This document shows, in pieces, positions 36,707 through 49,400 of a stretch of DNA of 64,000 bases. The notes under the pieces were generated by a model, which was not told the origin of the DNA, did no database searches, and worked only from the letters and a program-made list of their open reading frames with translations. Each line of letters opens with the position of its first letter. The stretch's first letter is position 1. The DNA is from Platycnemis pennipes (lineage: Eukaryota > Arthropoda > Insecta > Odonata > Platycnemididae), in the NCBI GenBank assembly GCA_933228895.1, contig OW121850.1, positions 31,691,773 to 31,755,772 of the forward strand, read 5' to 3'. The translations under genes and the position numbers were made by a program.

Positions 36707-37830
36707 CTTTATTAAATATTTGCGGAAATTGCATTGAGCGACGCTGAATAGTGTCGAACCAGTCAGTTTTAGTTGAAAATTAGCTGTAAATATATATTTA
36801 TTTCGAAGAATATAGGTTTAAGAATAACAATAAGGTTTCGAATTTTTGGTTTTGATAAATAATTTGGCACAAATCTTATAGAACTGCAGTGAACAGCGTC
36901 GAATGAATAAATTTGATTTTAAAAAACGGCGGTGAACAAAAATATTCCTTGTTTGAATTCAGGTTTGAGAAAACAAATCCGATTAGGAATTTTTTATTTT
37001 AATATGAAATATTGCATACATTGTGGTGAACTACGCTGATCAGTGGCGAAGGAGCCAACTTCAGTTGAAAAAAAGCGTTGAAAATAAATTTTACTTATAA
37101 GAATTCGAATTTCAAAAAGCGACTCAGGATAGAAATTTTTTAATTTGCTTTGAAATTTTGCAAAAACCATGATAAAATACGTTGACCAGAATCAAAAGGT
37201 CAATTTAATTTGATAAACAGCGATGAAAAGATATTTTAATTGGACGAACACAGGTTTGAGAAAATGTCTCAAATTAGGTAATTTTTATTTTACTAAGAAA
37301 TATTGAATAAATTGCGGCGAAATGCGCTGATATTTGGGTTATGAATCAATTTTAGTTGAAAAACAGCGGCGAAACAAATTTAAGCTGGAAGATTTAAGGA
37401 TTTACAAAAGGACTCAAATTTCCAATTTTTTTCCTGTTAAATATAGCAGTAATCGCATTGCCCTGCGCTGAACAGTGGATATGGAGAATAATTTTACCAG
37501 AAAAACAGCGGTGAAAATTTTATTTGGATAAATTCAAGTTTGACTAAAAGACTCATTTAAAAAATGTTTAATTTTGCTTTGAAATATTGAAGAATTGCGG
37601 AGAATTGCGATGATCTTCGAAGAATATAGATTTAAGATTTAAAAAACGGCTACGAATTTTTGTTTTTGACAAATAATTTTGCATAAATGTTATAGAACTG
37701 CAGTGAACAGCTTCGAAGAATTAAATTTTAGTGATGAAAATAAATATTCCTAGTTGAAATTCAGGTTTGAGAAAACGAACCTAATTAGGCATTTTTTATT
37801 TTCTAATGGAATATGGTTTAAACATCAGTC
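36707..37830 (+). repeat. Second copy of the 28,350-29,485 satellite segment
   Basis: Same monomer order and the same fused junction as 28350-29485, at an offset of about 8,357 bp. Similarity to that copy ends around the TAAACATCAGTCAAC string at about 37,820. Confidence 0.75.
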
Positions 37831-38819
37831 AACTGCGTTATTCAGTGGCCGAATAAATTTTACTTGAAAAACAGCGTGAAAAAAATTGTTAAGACGAAGA
37901 ATTCAGGTTTGAGGAAACGATTCGATTCGGAAATTTTTTAGTAGGAAATATGTTGTAAAACGCGGTGAACTGCGCAGAGCAAAGTCGAAGGAGTCAGTTT
38001 CATTTGAAAAACAGCGTTGAAAATAAATTTCAGTGGATGAATACATTTCTGTAAAGAAACTTTTTAAAGGATTTAGATTCGGCTTTTATTTAATTTGCTA
38101 TGAAATATTGAATATATATCTGTGAACTACGCTGATCAGGTTCGAAGGAGCCAATTGTAGTTAAAATCCCGCGTTGTTAATACATCCTAGTTGGAAGAAT
38201 TCGTTTAAGTTGAAAAATAGCGCTGAAAATTAAATTTAGTTGGAAAAATTAAAATTTGAAAAAGCCACTCAGGGTAAGAATTTTTTAATTTGCATTGAAA
38301 TTATGCAAAAATCAAAATAAAATACGTTGAGCAAAGTTAAAGGAGACAATTTAAGTTGGAAAACGGCGTTGAATTCAAATATTAGTTAGAACAATTTAGG
38401 TTTTCGAAAATGACTCATAGTAGAAATTTTAGATTTTACTATGAAATATTGAATAAATTGCCACGAAATGCGCTGATCATTAGGTAAGAAGTCAATTTAA
38501 GTTGAAAAACAGCGGCTAAATTAAACTTTAGCTGGAAGATTTAAGAATTTAGATAAGGACTTAGGGTACTAATTTTTTTCTTGCTATGAAATATAGCAGT
38601 TATCGCATTGACCCGCGCTGAAGAGTGGGTATGGAGAAAATTTTACTAGAAAAACGGTGGCGAAAAAAATGGTATTTGATTAAATTCAAGTTTAAGTAAA
38701 GGACTCGAATAAGGAATGTTTTTTGTCTTTGAAATATTGAATAAATTGCGAGGAATTGCGATGATATTTGGCTGAGGAGCCAATTTAGCAGAAAAACTGT
38801 GTTAACATAAAATTTATTT
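37831..38819 (+). repeat. Satellite monomers between long-period blocks
   Basis: About seven monomers that already resemble the later 7-mer types (for example the GGACTCGAATAAG monomer), but are not in the homogenised form seen beyond 40 kb. Confidence 0.6.
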
Positions 38820-41674
38820 GGATAATTTTAGGTTTGAGAAAACAAATCCGATTAGGATTATATTTTATTTTAATATGAAATATTGTATACATTGTGGTGA
38901 ACTACGCGGATCAGTTGCGAAGGAGCCAACTTCAGTTGAAAAAAAGGGTTGAAAATTAATTTTACTTGAAAGAATTCGGATTTCAAAGCGACTAAGGATA
39001 GAAATTTTTTAATTTTCTTTGAAATTTTGCAAAAATCATGATAAAATACGTTGAGCAGAATCAAAGGAGTCGATTTAATTTGATAAACAGCGATATAAAG
39101 ATATTTTAGTTGGAAGAATTCAGGTTTGAGAAAATGTCTCAAATTAGGTAATTTTTATTTTACTAAGAAATATTGAATAAATTGCGGCGAAATGAACTGA
39201 TATTTGGGTTATGAATCAATTTTAGTTGAAAAACAGCGGCGTAGTTAAATTTAAGCAGTAAGCATTAAGGATTAACAAAGGAACTCAACGTACCAATTTT
39301 TTTTGCTGTTAAATATAGCAGTAATCGCATTGCCGTGCGCTGAACAGTGGGTATGGAGAAAAATTTTACCAAAAAAACAGCGGTGAAAATAAATTTTATT
39401 TGGATACATTCAAGTTTTGGTAAAAGACTCATTTAAGGAATGTTTAATTTTGCTTTGAAATATTGAAAAATTGCGGAGAATTTCGATGATCTTTGACTAA
39501 GGAGCCAATTTTAGCAGGAAAACTGTAGTTAATTTAAATTTCATTTGGATAATTTTAGCTTTGAGAAAACGACTCATATTAGCATTTATAATTTTTATTT
39601 GAAATATTGCACCCATCGTGAACTACGCTGATCAGTGGAGCAAGAGTCAATTTTGTTGAATAACAGCGGCGAATATAAATTTTAATGTGAAGAATGAAGA
39701 ATTATGAAAACGACTCAGGTTGGTAATTTTTTTTTACATTTCAATATTTGCTGAGATCGCGTTGAACTGCGATGAATAGTGGCAAACGGGTGAGTTTTAG
39801 TTGAAAAACTGCTGTGAAATAAATTTTGTGACACGATATAAGTTCGTAAAGTATAGTATTCAATGACTTAGACGCAGCATTTTTTTAAATTCCTAGAAAT
39901 ATTGAATTAACTTTGGTGAACTGCCCTAATCAGTGGTGAAAGAGGCAATTTTACTTGATAAAAAGCAGAGAAAATATTTTTAGTTAAAATTCATAAATAA
40001 AAATAATTAAAATAAATAAATTCGAAACCATATAAGTTCGTAAAGTACAGTATTCAATGACTTAGACGCGGATTTTTTTTAATTTCCTAGAAATATTGAA
40101 TTAATTTTGGTGAACTGCCTTAATCAGTGGTGAAAGAGGCAATTTTACTTGATAAAAAGCAATGAAAATATTTTTAGTTAAAATTCATAAATAAAAATAG
40201 ATAACATAAATTTTTTGAAACCATAAAAGTTCGGAAAGTACAGTATAAAATCACTTAGACGCGGCCGTTTTTTAATTTTCTATGAAATCATGCATAAATC
40301 TCGCTTAACAGCACTGATCAATGGCAAAGTAGTATATTTCAATTGTAAACAGCGGTGAAAAAACAAATCAGTTGGAGGAATACAGGTTTGAAAAAGGAGT
40401 CAGATTCGTATTTTTTTTATTAAATATTTTCGGAAATTGAATTGAATCACGCAGAATAGTGACGAACCAGTCAGTTTATTTGAAAATCAGCTGTGGAAAT
40501 ATATTTATTTTGAAGAATATAGGTTTAAGATTTACAATAAGGTTACGAATTTTTGGTTTTGATAAATAATTTTGTACAAATCTTATAGAACTGCAGTAAC
40601 CAGCGTCGAATGAATAAATTTGATTTTAAAAAACGGCGGTGAACAAAAATATTCCTTATTAGAATTCAGGTTTGAAAATACAAATCCGATTAGGAATTTT
40701 TTAATTTTAATAAGAAATATTGCATACATTTTGGTGAACTACGCTAACAAATTCGAAGGAGCCAACTTCAGTTGAAAAAAAGCGTTGAAAATAAATTTTA
40801 CTTGGAGGAATTCGAATTTCAAAAAGCGACTCAGGATAAAAATTTTTTATTTGCTTTGAAATTTTGCAAAAATCATGATAAAATACGTTGACCAGAATCA
40901 AAGGAGACAATATAAGTTGAAAAACAGCGTTGAAAAGAAATATTAGTTAGAATAATTTAGGTTTTCGAAAACGACTCATAGTAGAAATTTTATATTTTAC
41001 AATGAAATATTGGTGAAAATTGCTGCGAAATGCGCTGATTATATGGAAAGGAGTCATTTTAAGTTGAAAAACAGCGGCTAAATTAAACTTTAGCTGGAAG
41101 ATTTAAGAATTTAGATAAGGACTCAGGGTACTAATTTTTTTCTTGCTATGAAATATAGCAGTTATCGCATTGACCTTTGCTGAATAGTGGGAATGGAGAA
41201 AAATTTTACTAGGAAAACAGTTGTGAAAATAAATGTTATTTGATTAAATTCAAGGTTGAGTAAAGGACTCGAATAAGTAAAGTTTTTTAGTCTTTGAAAT
41301 ATTGAATAAATTGCGAGGAATTGCGATGATATTTGGCTGAGGAGTCAATTTTTGCAGACAAACAGTGTTGAAAATAAATTTTATTTGGATAATTTTAGGT
41401 TTCAGAAAAGGAGTCAAATTCGTATTTTATTTGCTATTAAATATTTGCGGAAATTGCAACGAGCCACGCAGAATAGTGACGAACCAGTCAGTTTTAGTTG
41501 AAAATCAGCTGTGAAAATATATTTATTTCGAAGAATATAGGTTTAAGAATTACAATAAGGTTACGAATTTTTGGTTTTGATAAATAATTTTGTACAAATC
41601 TTATAAAACTGCAGTGAACAGCGTCGAATGAATAAATTTGATTTTAAAAAACGACGGTGAACAAAAATATTCCT
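38820..41674 (+). repeat. 2,855-bp long-period satellite unit, copy 1
   Basis: Landmarks recur 2,854-2,857 bp downstream: GAACTCAACG at 39281 and 42135, ACCAGTCAG at 40466 and 43321, and again at 41483 and 44340. The unit contains an A-rich variant triplet (about 39,830-40,260) and, at its right end, one complete 7-monomer unit of the kind amplified later. Confidence 0.85.
39830..40260 (+). repeat. 194-bp A-rich variant monomers in tandem (three copies)
   Basis: GACTTAGAC-type landmarks lie at 39865, 40059 and about 40252, spacing 193-194 bp instead of about 144. The extra length comes from an AATTCATAAATAAAAATAAA-like insertion. The set recurs at 42721, 42915 and 43107 in the next 2,855-bp unit. 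A related single copy sits near 28,110-28,180. Confidence 0.75.
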
Positions 41675-44530
41675 TGTTTGAATTCAGGTTTGAGAAAACA
41701 AATCCGATTAGGAATTTTTTAATTTTAATAAGAAATTTTGCATACATTGTGGTGAACTACGCGGATCAGTTGCGAAGGAGCCAACTTCAGTTGAAAAAAA
41801 GGGTTGAAAATAATTTTACTTGAAAGAATTCGAATTTCAGAGCGACTAAGGATAGAAATTTTTTAATTTTCTTTGAAATTTTGCAAAAATCATGATAAAA
41901 TACGTTGAGCAGAATCAAAGGAGTCGATTTAATTTGATAAACAGCGATATAAAGATATTTTAGTTGGAAGAATTCAGGTTTGAGAAAATGTCTCAAATTA
42001 GGTAATTTTTATTTTACTAAGAAATATTGAATAAATTGCGGCGAAATGAACTGATATTTGGGTTATGAATCAATTTTAGTTGAAAAACAGCGGCGTAGTT
42101 AAATTTAAGCAGTAAGCATTAAGGATTAACAAAGGAACTCAACGTACGAATTTTTTTTTGCTGTTAAATATAGCAGTAATCGCATTGCCGTGCGCTGAAC
42201 AGTGGGTATGGAGAAAAATTTTACCAAAAAAACAGCGGTGAAAATAAATTTTATTTGGATACATTCAAGTTTTGGTAAAAGACTCATTTAAGGAATGTTT
42301 AATTTTGCTTTGAAATATTGAAGAATTGCGGAGAATTGCGATGATCTTTGACTAAGGAATCAATTTTAGCAGGAAAACTGTAGTTAATTTAAATTTCATT
42401 TGGATAATTTTAGCTTGGAGAAAACGACTCATATTAGCATTTATTATTTTTATTTGAAATATTGCACCCATCGAGAACTACGCTGATCAGTGGAGCAGGA
42501 GTCAATTTTGTTGAATAACAGCGGCGAATATAAATTTTAATGTGAAGAATGAAGAATTTTGTAAACGGCTCAGGTTGGTCATTTTTTTTTACATTTAAAT
42601 ATATTCTAAGATCGCGTTGAAATGCGCTGAATATTGGCAAACGGGTGAGTTTTAGTTGAAAAACTGCGGTGAAAATAAATTTTGTGACACGATATAAGTT
42701 CGTAAAGTATAGTATTCAATGACTTAGACGCAGCATTTTTTTTAATTTCCCAGAAATATTGAATTAATTTTGGTGAACTACCCTAATCAGTGGTGAAAGA
42801 GGCAATTTTACTTCATAAAAAGCAGTGAAAATATTTTTATTTAAAATTCATAAATAAAAATAAATAAAATAAATTTTTTGAAACCATATAAGTTCGTAAA
42901 GTACAGTATTCAATGACTAGACGCGGCATTTTTTTAATTTCCTAGAAATATTGAATTAATTTTGGTGAACTGCCCATATCAGTGGTGAAAGAGGCAATTT
43001 AACTTGATAAAAAGCAGTGAAAATATTTTTAGTTAAAATTCATAAATAAAAATAAATAAAATAAATTTTTTGAAACCATATAAGTTCGGAAAGTACAGTA
43101 TAAAATGACTTAGACGTGACCGTTTTTTAATTTTCTATGAAATATTGCATAAATCTCGCTTAACAGCACTGATCAATGGCAAAGTAGTATATTTCAATTG
43201 TAAACAGCGGTGAAAAAACAAATCAGTTGGAGGAATACAGGTTTGAAACAGGAGTCAGATTCGTATTTTTTTTATTAAATATTTTCGGAAATTGAATTGA
43301 ATCACGCAGAATTGTGACGAACCAGTCAGTTTTAGTTGAAAATCAGCTGTGAAAATATATTTATTTCGAAGAATATAGGTTTAAGAATTACAATAAGGTT
43401 ACGAATTTTTGGTTTTGATAAATAATTTTGTACAAATCTTATAGAACTGCAGTGAACAGCGTCGACTGAATAAATTTGATTTTAAAAAACGGCGGTGAAC
43501 AAAAATATTCCTTGTTAGAATTCAGGTTTGAGAAAACAAATCCGATTAGGAATTTTTTTAATTTTAATACGAAATTTTGCATACATTGTGGTGAACTACG
43601 CTAACAAATTCGAAGTAGCCAACTTAAGTTGAAAAAAAGCGTTGAAAATAAATTTTACTTGGAGGAATTCGAATTTCAAAAAGCGACTCAGGATAGAAAT
43701 TTTTTAATTTTCTTTGAAATTTGGCAAAAATCATGATAAAATACGTTGACCAGAGTCAAAGGAGACAATATAAGTTGAAAAACGGCGTTGAAAAGAAATA
43801 TTAGTTAGAATAATTTAGGTTTTTGAAAACGACTCTAGTAGAAATTTTATATTTTACAATGAAATATTGAATAAAATTGCCGCGAAATGCGCTGATTATT
43901 GGGTAAGGAGTCATTTTCTGTTGAAAAACAGCGGCTAAATTAAACTTTAGCTGGAAGATTTAAGAATTTTGATAAGGACTCAGGGTACTAATTTTTTTCT
44001 TGCTATGAAATATAGCAGTTATCGCATTGACCTGTGCCAAAAAGTGGGAATAGAGAAAAATTTTACTAGAAAAACAGTTGTGAAAATAAAAGTTATTTGA
44101 TTAAATTCAAGGCTGAGTAAAAGACTCGAATAAGTGAAGTTTTTTTGTCTTTGAAATATTGAATAAATTGCGAGGAATTGCGATGATATTTGGCTGAGGA
44201 GTCAATTTTTGCAGACAAACTGTGTTGAAAATAAATTTTATTTGGATAATTTTAGGTTTGAGAAAAGGAGTCAAATTCGTATTTTATATGCTATTAAATA
44301 TTTGTGGAAATTGCATTGAGCCACGCTGAATAGTGACGAACCAGTCAGTTTTAGTTGAAAATCAGCTGTGAAAATATATTTATTTCGAAGAATATACGTT
44401 TAAGAATTACAATAAGGTTACGAATATTGGTTTTGATAAATAATTTTGTACAAATCTTATAGAACTGAAGTGAACAGCGTCGATTGAATAAATTTGATTT
44501 TAAAAAACGGCGGTGAACAAAAATATTCCT
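41675..44530 (+). repeat. 2,855-bp long-period satellite unit, copy 2
   Basis: Second tandem copy of the unit at 38820-41674, with small differences. Its last third passes into the regular 1,016-bp repeats that continue to 46,380, so its right boundary is arbitrary. Confidence 0.75.
42690..43115 (+). repeat. 194-bp A-rich variant triplet, second occurrence
   Basis: Landmarks at 42721, 42915 and 43107 keep the 192-194 bp spacing and sit 2,855 bp after the first triplet. Confidence 0.75.
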
Positions 44531-46398
44531 TGTTAGAATTAATGTTTAAGAAAACAAATCCGATTAGGAATTTTTTAATTTTAATACGAAATTTTGCATA
44601 CATTGTGGTGAACTACGCTAACAAATTCGAAGGAGCCATCTTCAATTGAAAAAAAGCGTTGAAAATAAATTTTACTTGGAGGAATTCGAATTTCAAAAAG
44701 CGACTCAGGATAGAAATTTTTTAATTTGCTTTTAAATTTTGCAAAAATCATGATAAAATACGTTGACCAGAGTCGAAGGAGACAATATAAGTTGAAAAAC
44801 AGCGTTGAAAAGAAATATTAGTTAGAATAATTTAGGTTTTTGAAAACGACTCATAGTAGTAATTTTATATTTTACAATAAAATATTGAAGAAAATTGCCG
44901 CGAAATGCGCTGATTATTGCGTAAGGAGTCATTTTCAGTTAAAAAACAGCGGCTAAATAAACTTTAGCTGGAAGACTAAAGAATTTAGATATGCACTCAG
45001 GGTACTAATTTTTTTCTTGCTATGAAATATAACAGTTATCGCATTGACCTGTACTGAAAAGTGGGAATGGAGAAAAATTTTACTTGAAAAACAGTTGTGA
45101 AAATAAATGTTATTTGATTAAATTCAAGGTTGAGTAAAGGACTCGAATAAGTAAAGTTTTTTTGTATTTGAAATTATGACTAAATTGCGAGGAATTGCGA
45201 TGATATATGGCTGAGGAGTCAATTTTTACAGACAAACTGTGTTGAAAATAAATTTTATTTGGATAATTTTAGGTTTGAGAAAAGGAGTCTAATTCGTATT
45301 TTATATGCTATTAAATATTTGCGGAAATTGCATTGAGCCACGCAGAATAGTGACGAACCAGTCAGTTTTAGTTGAAAATCAGCTGTGAAAATATATTTTT
45401 TTCGAAGAATATAGGTTTAAGAATTACAATGAGGTTACGAATTTTTGGTTTTGATAAATAATTTTGTACAAATCTTATAGAACTGCAGTAAACAGCGTCG
45501 AATGAATAAATTTGATTTTAAAAAACGGCGGTGAACAAAAATATTCCTCGTTAGAATTAAGGTTTGAGAAAACAAATCCGATTAGGAATTTTTTATTTTA
45601 ATAAGAAAATTTGCGTACATTGTGGTGTACTACGCTGACAAATTCGAAGGAGTCAACTTTAGTTGAAAAAATCGTTGAAAATAACTTTTACTTAGAGGAA
45701 TTCGAATTTCAAAAAGCAACTCAGGATAGAACTGTTTTAATTTTCTTTAAAATTTTGCAAAAATCATGATAAAATACGTTGACCAGAGTCGAAGGACACA
45801 ATATAAGTTGAAAAACAGCGTTGAAAAGAAATATTAGTTAGAATAATTTAGGTTTTCGAAAACGACTCATAGTAGAAATTTTATATTTTACAATGAAATA
45901 TTGAAGAAAATTGCCGCGAAATTCGCTGAATATTGGGTAATGAGTCATTTTCAGTTGAAAAACAGCGGCTAAATTAAACTTTAGCTGGAAGATTTAAGAA
46001 TTTAGATATGGACTCAGGGTACTAATTTTTTTCTTGCTATGAAATATAGCAGTTATCGCATTGACCTGTGCTGAAAAGTGGGAATGGAGAAAAATTTTAC
46101 TAGAAAAACAGTTGTGAAAAAAATGTTATTTGATTAAATTCAATGTTGAGTAAAGGACTCGAATAAGTGAAGTTTTTTTGTCTTTGAAATATTGAATAAA
46201 ATGCGAGGAATTGCGATGATATTTGGCTGAGGAGTCAATTTTTGCAGACATACTGTGTTGAAAATAAATTTTATTTGGATAATTTTAGGTTTGAGAAAAG
46301 GAGTCAAATTCGTATTTTATATGCTATTAAATATTTGCGGAAATTTCATTGAGCCACGCAGGATAGTGACGAACCAGTCAATTGCAATTTGCAAGTGC
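43270..46398 (+). repeat. 1,016-bp seven-monomer higher-order repeats, forward block 1
   Basis: ACCAGTCAG occurs at 43321, 44340 and 45357, and ACCAGTCAA at 46373; spacings 1,019, 1,017 and 1,016 bp. Each unit contains the same seven monomer types in the same order. An earlier unit of this type is embedded at 40466-41483 within the 2,855-bp repeat. Confidence 0.9.
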
Positions 46399-46450
46399 AA
46401 TTTCCGCAAATATTTAATAGCAAATAAAATACGAATTTGACTCCTTTTCT
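46294..46450. repeat. Foldback junction: 52-bp inverted arms with 53-bp spacer
   Basis: Positions 46294-46345 and 46399-46450 are reverse complements with a single mismatch. The spacer includes AATTGCAATTTGCAAGTGC, itself partly palindromic. This is where the array switches from forward to reverse orientation. Confidence 0.9.
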
Positions 46451-49400
46451 GAAACTCCTTCGACTCTGGTCAACGTATTTTATCATGATTTTTGCAAAAT
46501 TTCAAAGCAAAATAAAAAATTTCTATCCTGAGTCGCTTTTTGAAATTCGAATTCCTCAAAGTAACATTTATTTTCAACGCTTTTTTTCAACTGAAGTTGG
46601 CTCCTTCGAATTTGTTAGCGTAGTTCACCACAATGTATGCAAAATTTCGTATTAAAATTAAAAAATTCCTAATCGGATTTGTTTTCTCAAACCTTAATTC
46701 TAACAAGGAATATTTTTGTTCACCGCCGTTTTTTAAAATCAAATTTATTCATTCGACGCTGTTCACTTCAGTTCTATAAGATTTGCATAAAATTATTTAT
46801 CAAAACCAAAAATTCGTAACCTAATTGTAATTCTTAAACGTATATTCTTCGAAATAAATATATTTTCACAGCTGATTTTCAACTAAAACTGACTGGTTCG
46901 TCACTATTCTGCGTGGCTAATGCAATTTCCGCAAATATTTAATAGCATATAAAATACGAATTAGACTCCTTTTCTCAAACCTAAAATTATCCAAATAAAA
47001 TTTATTTTCAACACAGTTTGTCTGTAAAAATTGACTCCTCAGCCAAATATCATCGCAATTCCTCGCAATTTAGTCATAATTTCAAATACAAAAAAACTTG
47101 ACTTATTCGAGTCCTTTACTCAACCTTGAATTTAATCAAATAACATTTATTTTCACAACTGTTTTTCAAGTAAAATTTTTCTCCATTCCCACTTTTCAGT
47201 ACAGGTCAATGCGATAACTGTTATATTTCATAGCAAGAAAAAAATTAGTACCTTGAGTGCATATCTAAATTCTTTAATCTTCCAGCTAAAGTTTATTTAG
47301 CCGCTGTTTTTTAACTGAAAATGACTCCTTACGCAATAATCAGCGCATTTCGCGGCAATTTTCTTCAATATTTTATTGTAAAATATAAAATTACTACTAT
47401 GAGTCGTTTTCGAAAACCTAAATTATTCTAACTAATATTTCTTTTCAACGCTGTTTTTCAACCTATATTGTCTCCTTCGACTCTGGTCAACGTATTTTAT
47501 CATAATTTTTGCAAAATTTAAAAGCAAATTAAAAAATTTCTATCCTGAGTCGCTTTTTGAAATTCGAATTCCTCCAAGTAAAATTTATTTTCAACGCTTT
47601 TTTTCAATTGAAGATGGCTCCTTCGAATTTGTTAGCGTAGTTCACCACAATGTATGCAAAATTTCGTATTAAAATTAAAAAATTCCTAATCGGATTTGTT
47701 TTCTCAAACCTTAATTCTAACAAGGAATATTTTTGTTCACCGCCGTTTTTTAAAATCAAATTTATTCATTCGACGCTGTTTACTGCAGTTCTATAAGATT
47801 TGTACAAAATTATTTATCAAAACCAAAAATTCGTAACCTTATTGTAATTCCTAAACCTATATTCTTCGAAATAAATATATTTTCACAGCTGATTTTCAAC
47901 TAAAACTGACTGGTTCGTCACTATTCTGCGTGGCTGAATGCAATTTCCGCAAATATTTAATAGCATATAAAATACGAATTAGACTCCTTTTCTCAAACCT
48001 AAAATTATCCAAATAAAATTTATTTTCAACACAGTTTGTCTGTAAAAATTGACTCCTCAGCCAAATATCATCGCAATTCCTCGCAATTTATTCAATATTT
48101 CAAAGACAAAAAAACTTTACTTATTCGAGTCCTTTACTCAACCTTGAATTTAATCAAATAACATTTATTTTCACAACTGTTTTTCTAGTAAAATTTTTCT
48201 CCATTCCCACTTTTCAGCACAGGTCAATGCGATAACTGTTATATTTCATAGCAAGAAAAAAATTAGTACCCTGAGTGCATATCTAAATTCTTAATCTTGC
48301 AGCTAAAGTTTATTTAGCCGCTGTTTTTCAACTGAAAATGACTCCTTACGCAATAATCAGCGCAATTCGCGGCAATTTTCTTCAATATTTTATTGTAAAA
48401 TATAAAATTACTACTACGAGTCGTTTTCGAAAACCTAAATTATTCTAACTAATATTTCTTTTCAACGCTGTTTTTCAACTTATATTGTGTCCTTCGACTC
48501 TGGTCAACGTATCTTATCATGATTTTTGCAAAATTTCAAAGCAAAATAAAAAATTTCTATCCTGAGTCGCTTTTTGAAATTCGAATTCCTCCAAGTAACA
48601 TTTATTTTCAACGCTTTTTTTCAACAGAAGTTAGCTCCTTGTAATTTGTTAGCGTAGTTCACCACAATGTTTGCAAAATTTCGTATTAAAATTAAAAAAT
48701 TCCTAATCGGATTTGTTTTCTCAAACCTTAATTCTAACGAGGAATATTTTTGTTCACCGCCGTTTTTTAAAATCAAATTTATTCATTCGACGCTCTTCAC
48801 TGCAGTTCTATAAGATTTGTACAAAATTATTTATCGAAACCAAAAATTCGTAACCTCATTGTAATACTTAAACCTATATTCTTCGAAAAAAATATATTTT
48901 CACAGCTGATTTTCAACTAAAACTGACTGGTTCGTCACTATTCTGCGTGGCTCAATGCAATTTCCGCAAATATTTAATAGCTAAAAAATACGAATTTGAC
49001 TCCTTTTCTCAAACCTAAAATTATCCAAATAAAATTTATTTTCAACGCAGTTTGTCTGCAAAAATTGACTCCTCAGCCAAATATCATCGCAATTCCTCGC
49101 AATTTATTCATTTTTTCAAAGACAAAAAAACTTTACTTATTAGAGTCCTTTACTCAACCTTGAATTTAATGAAATAACATTTATTTTCACAACGATTTTT
49201 TCAGTAAAATTTTTCTCCATTCCCACTATTCAGCACAGGCGAATGCGATAACTGCTATATTTCATAGTAAGAAAAAAATTAGTACCCTGCGTCCATATCT
49301 AAATTCTTAAATCTTCAAGCTAAAGTTTAATTTAGCCGCTGTTTTTCAACTGAAAATGACTCATTACCCAATAATCAGCGAATTTCGCGGCAATTTTCTT

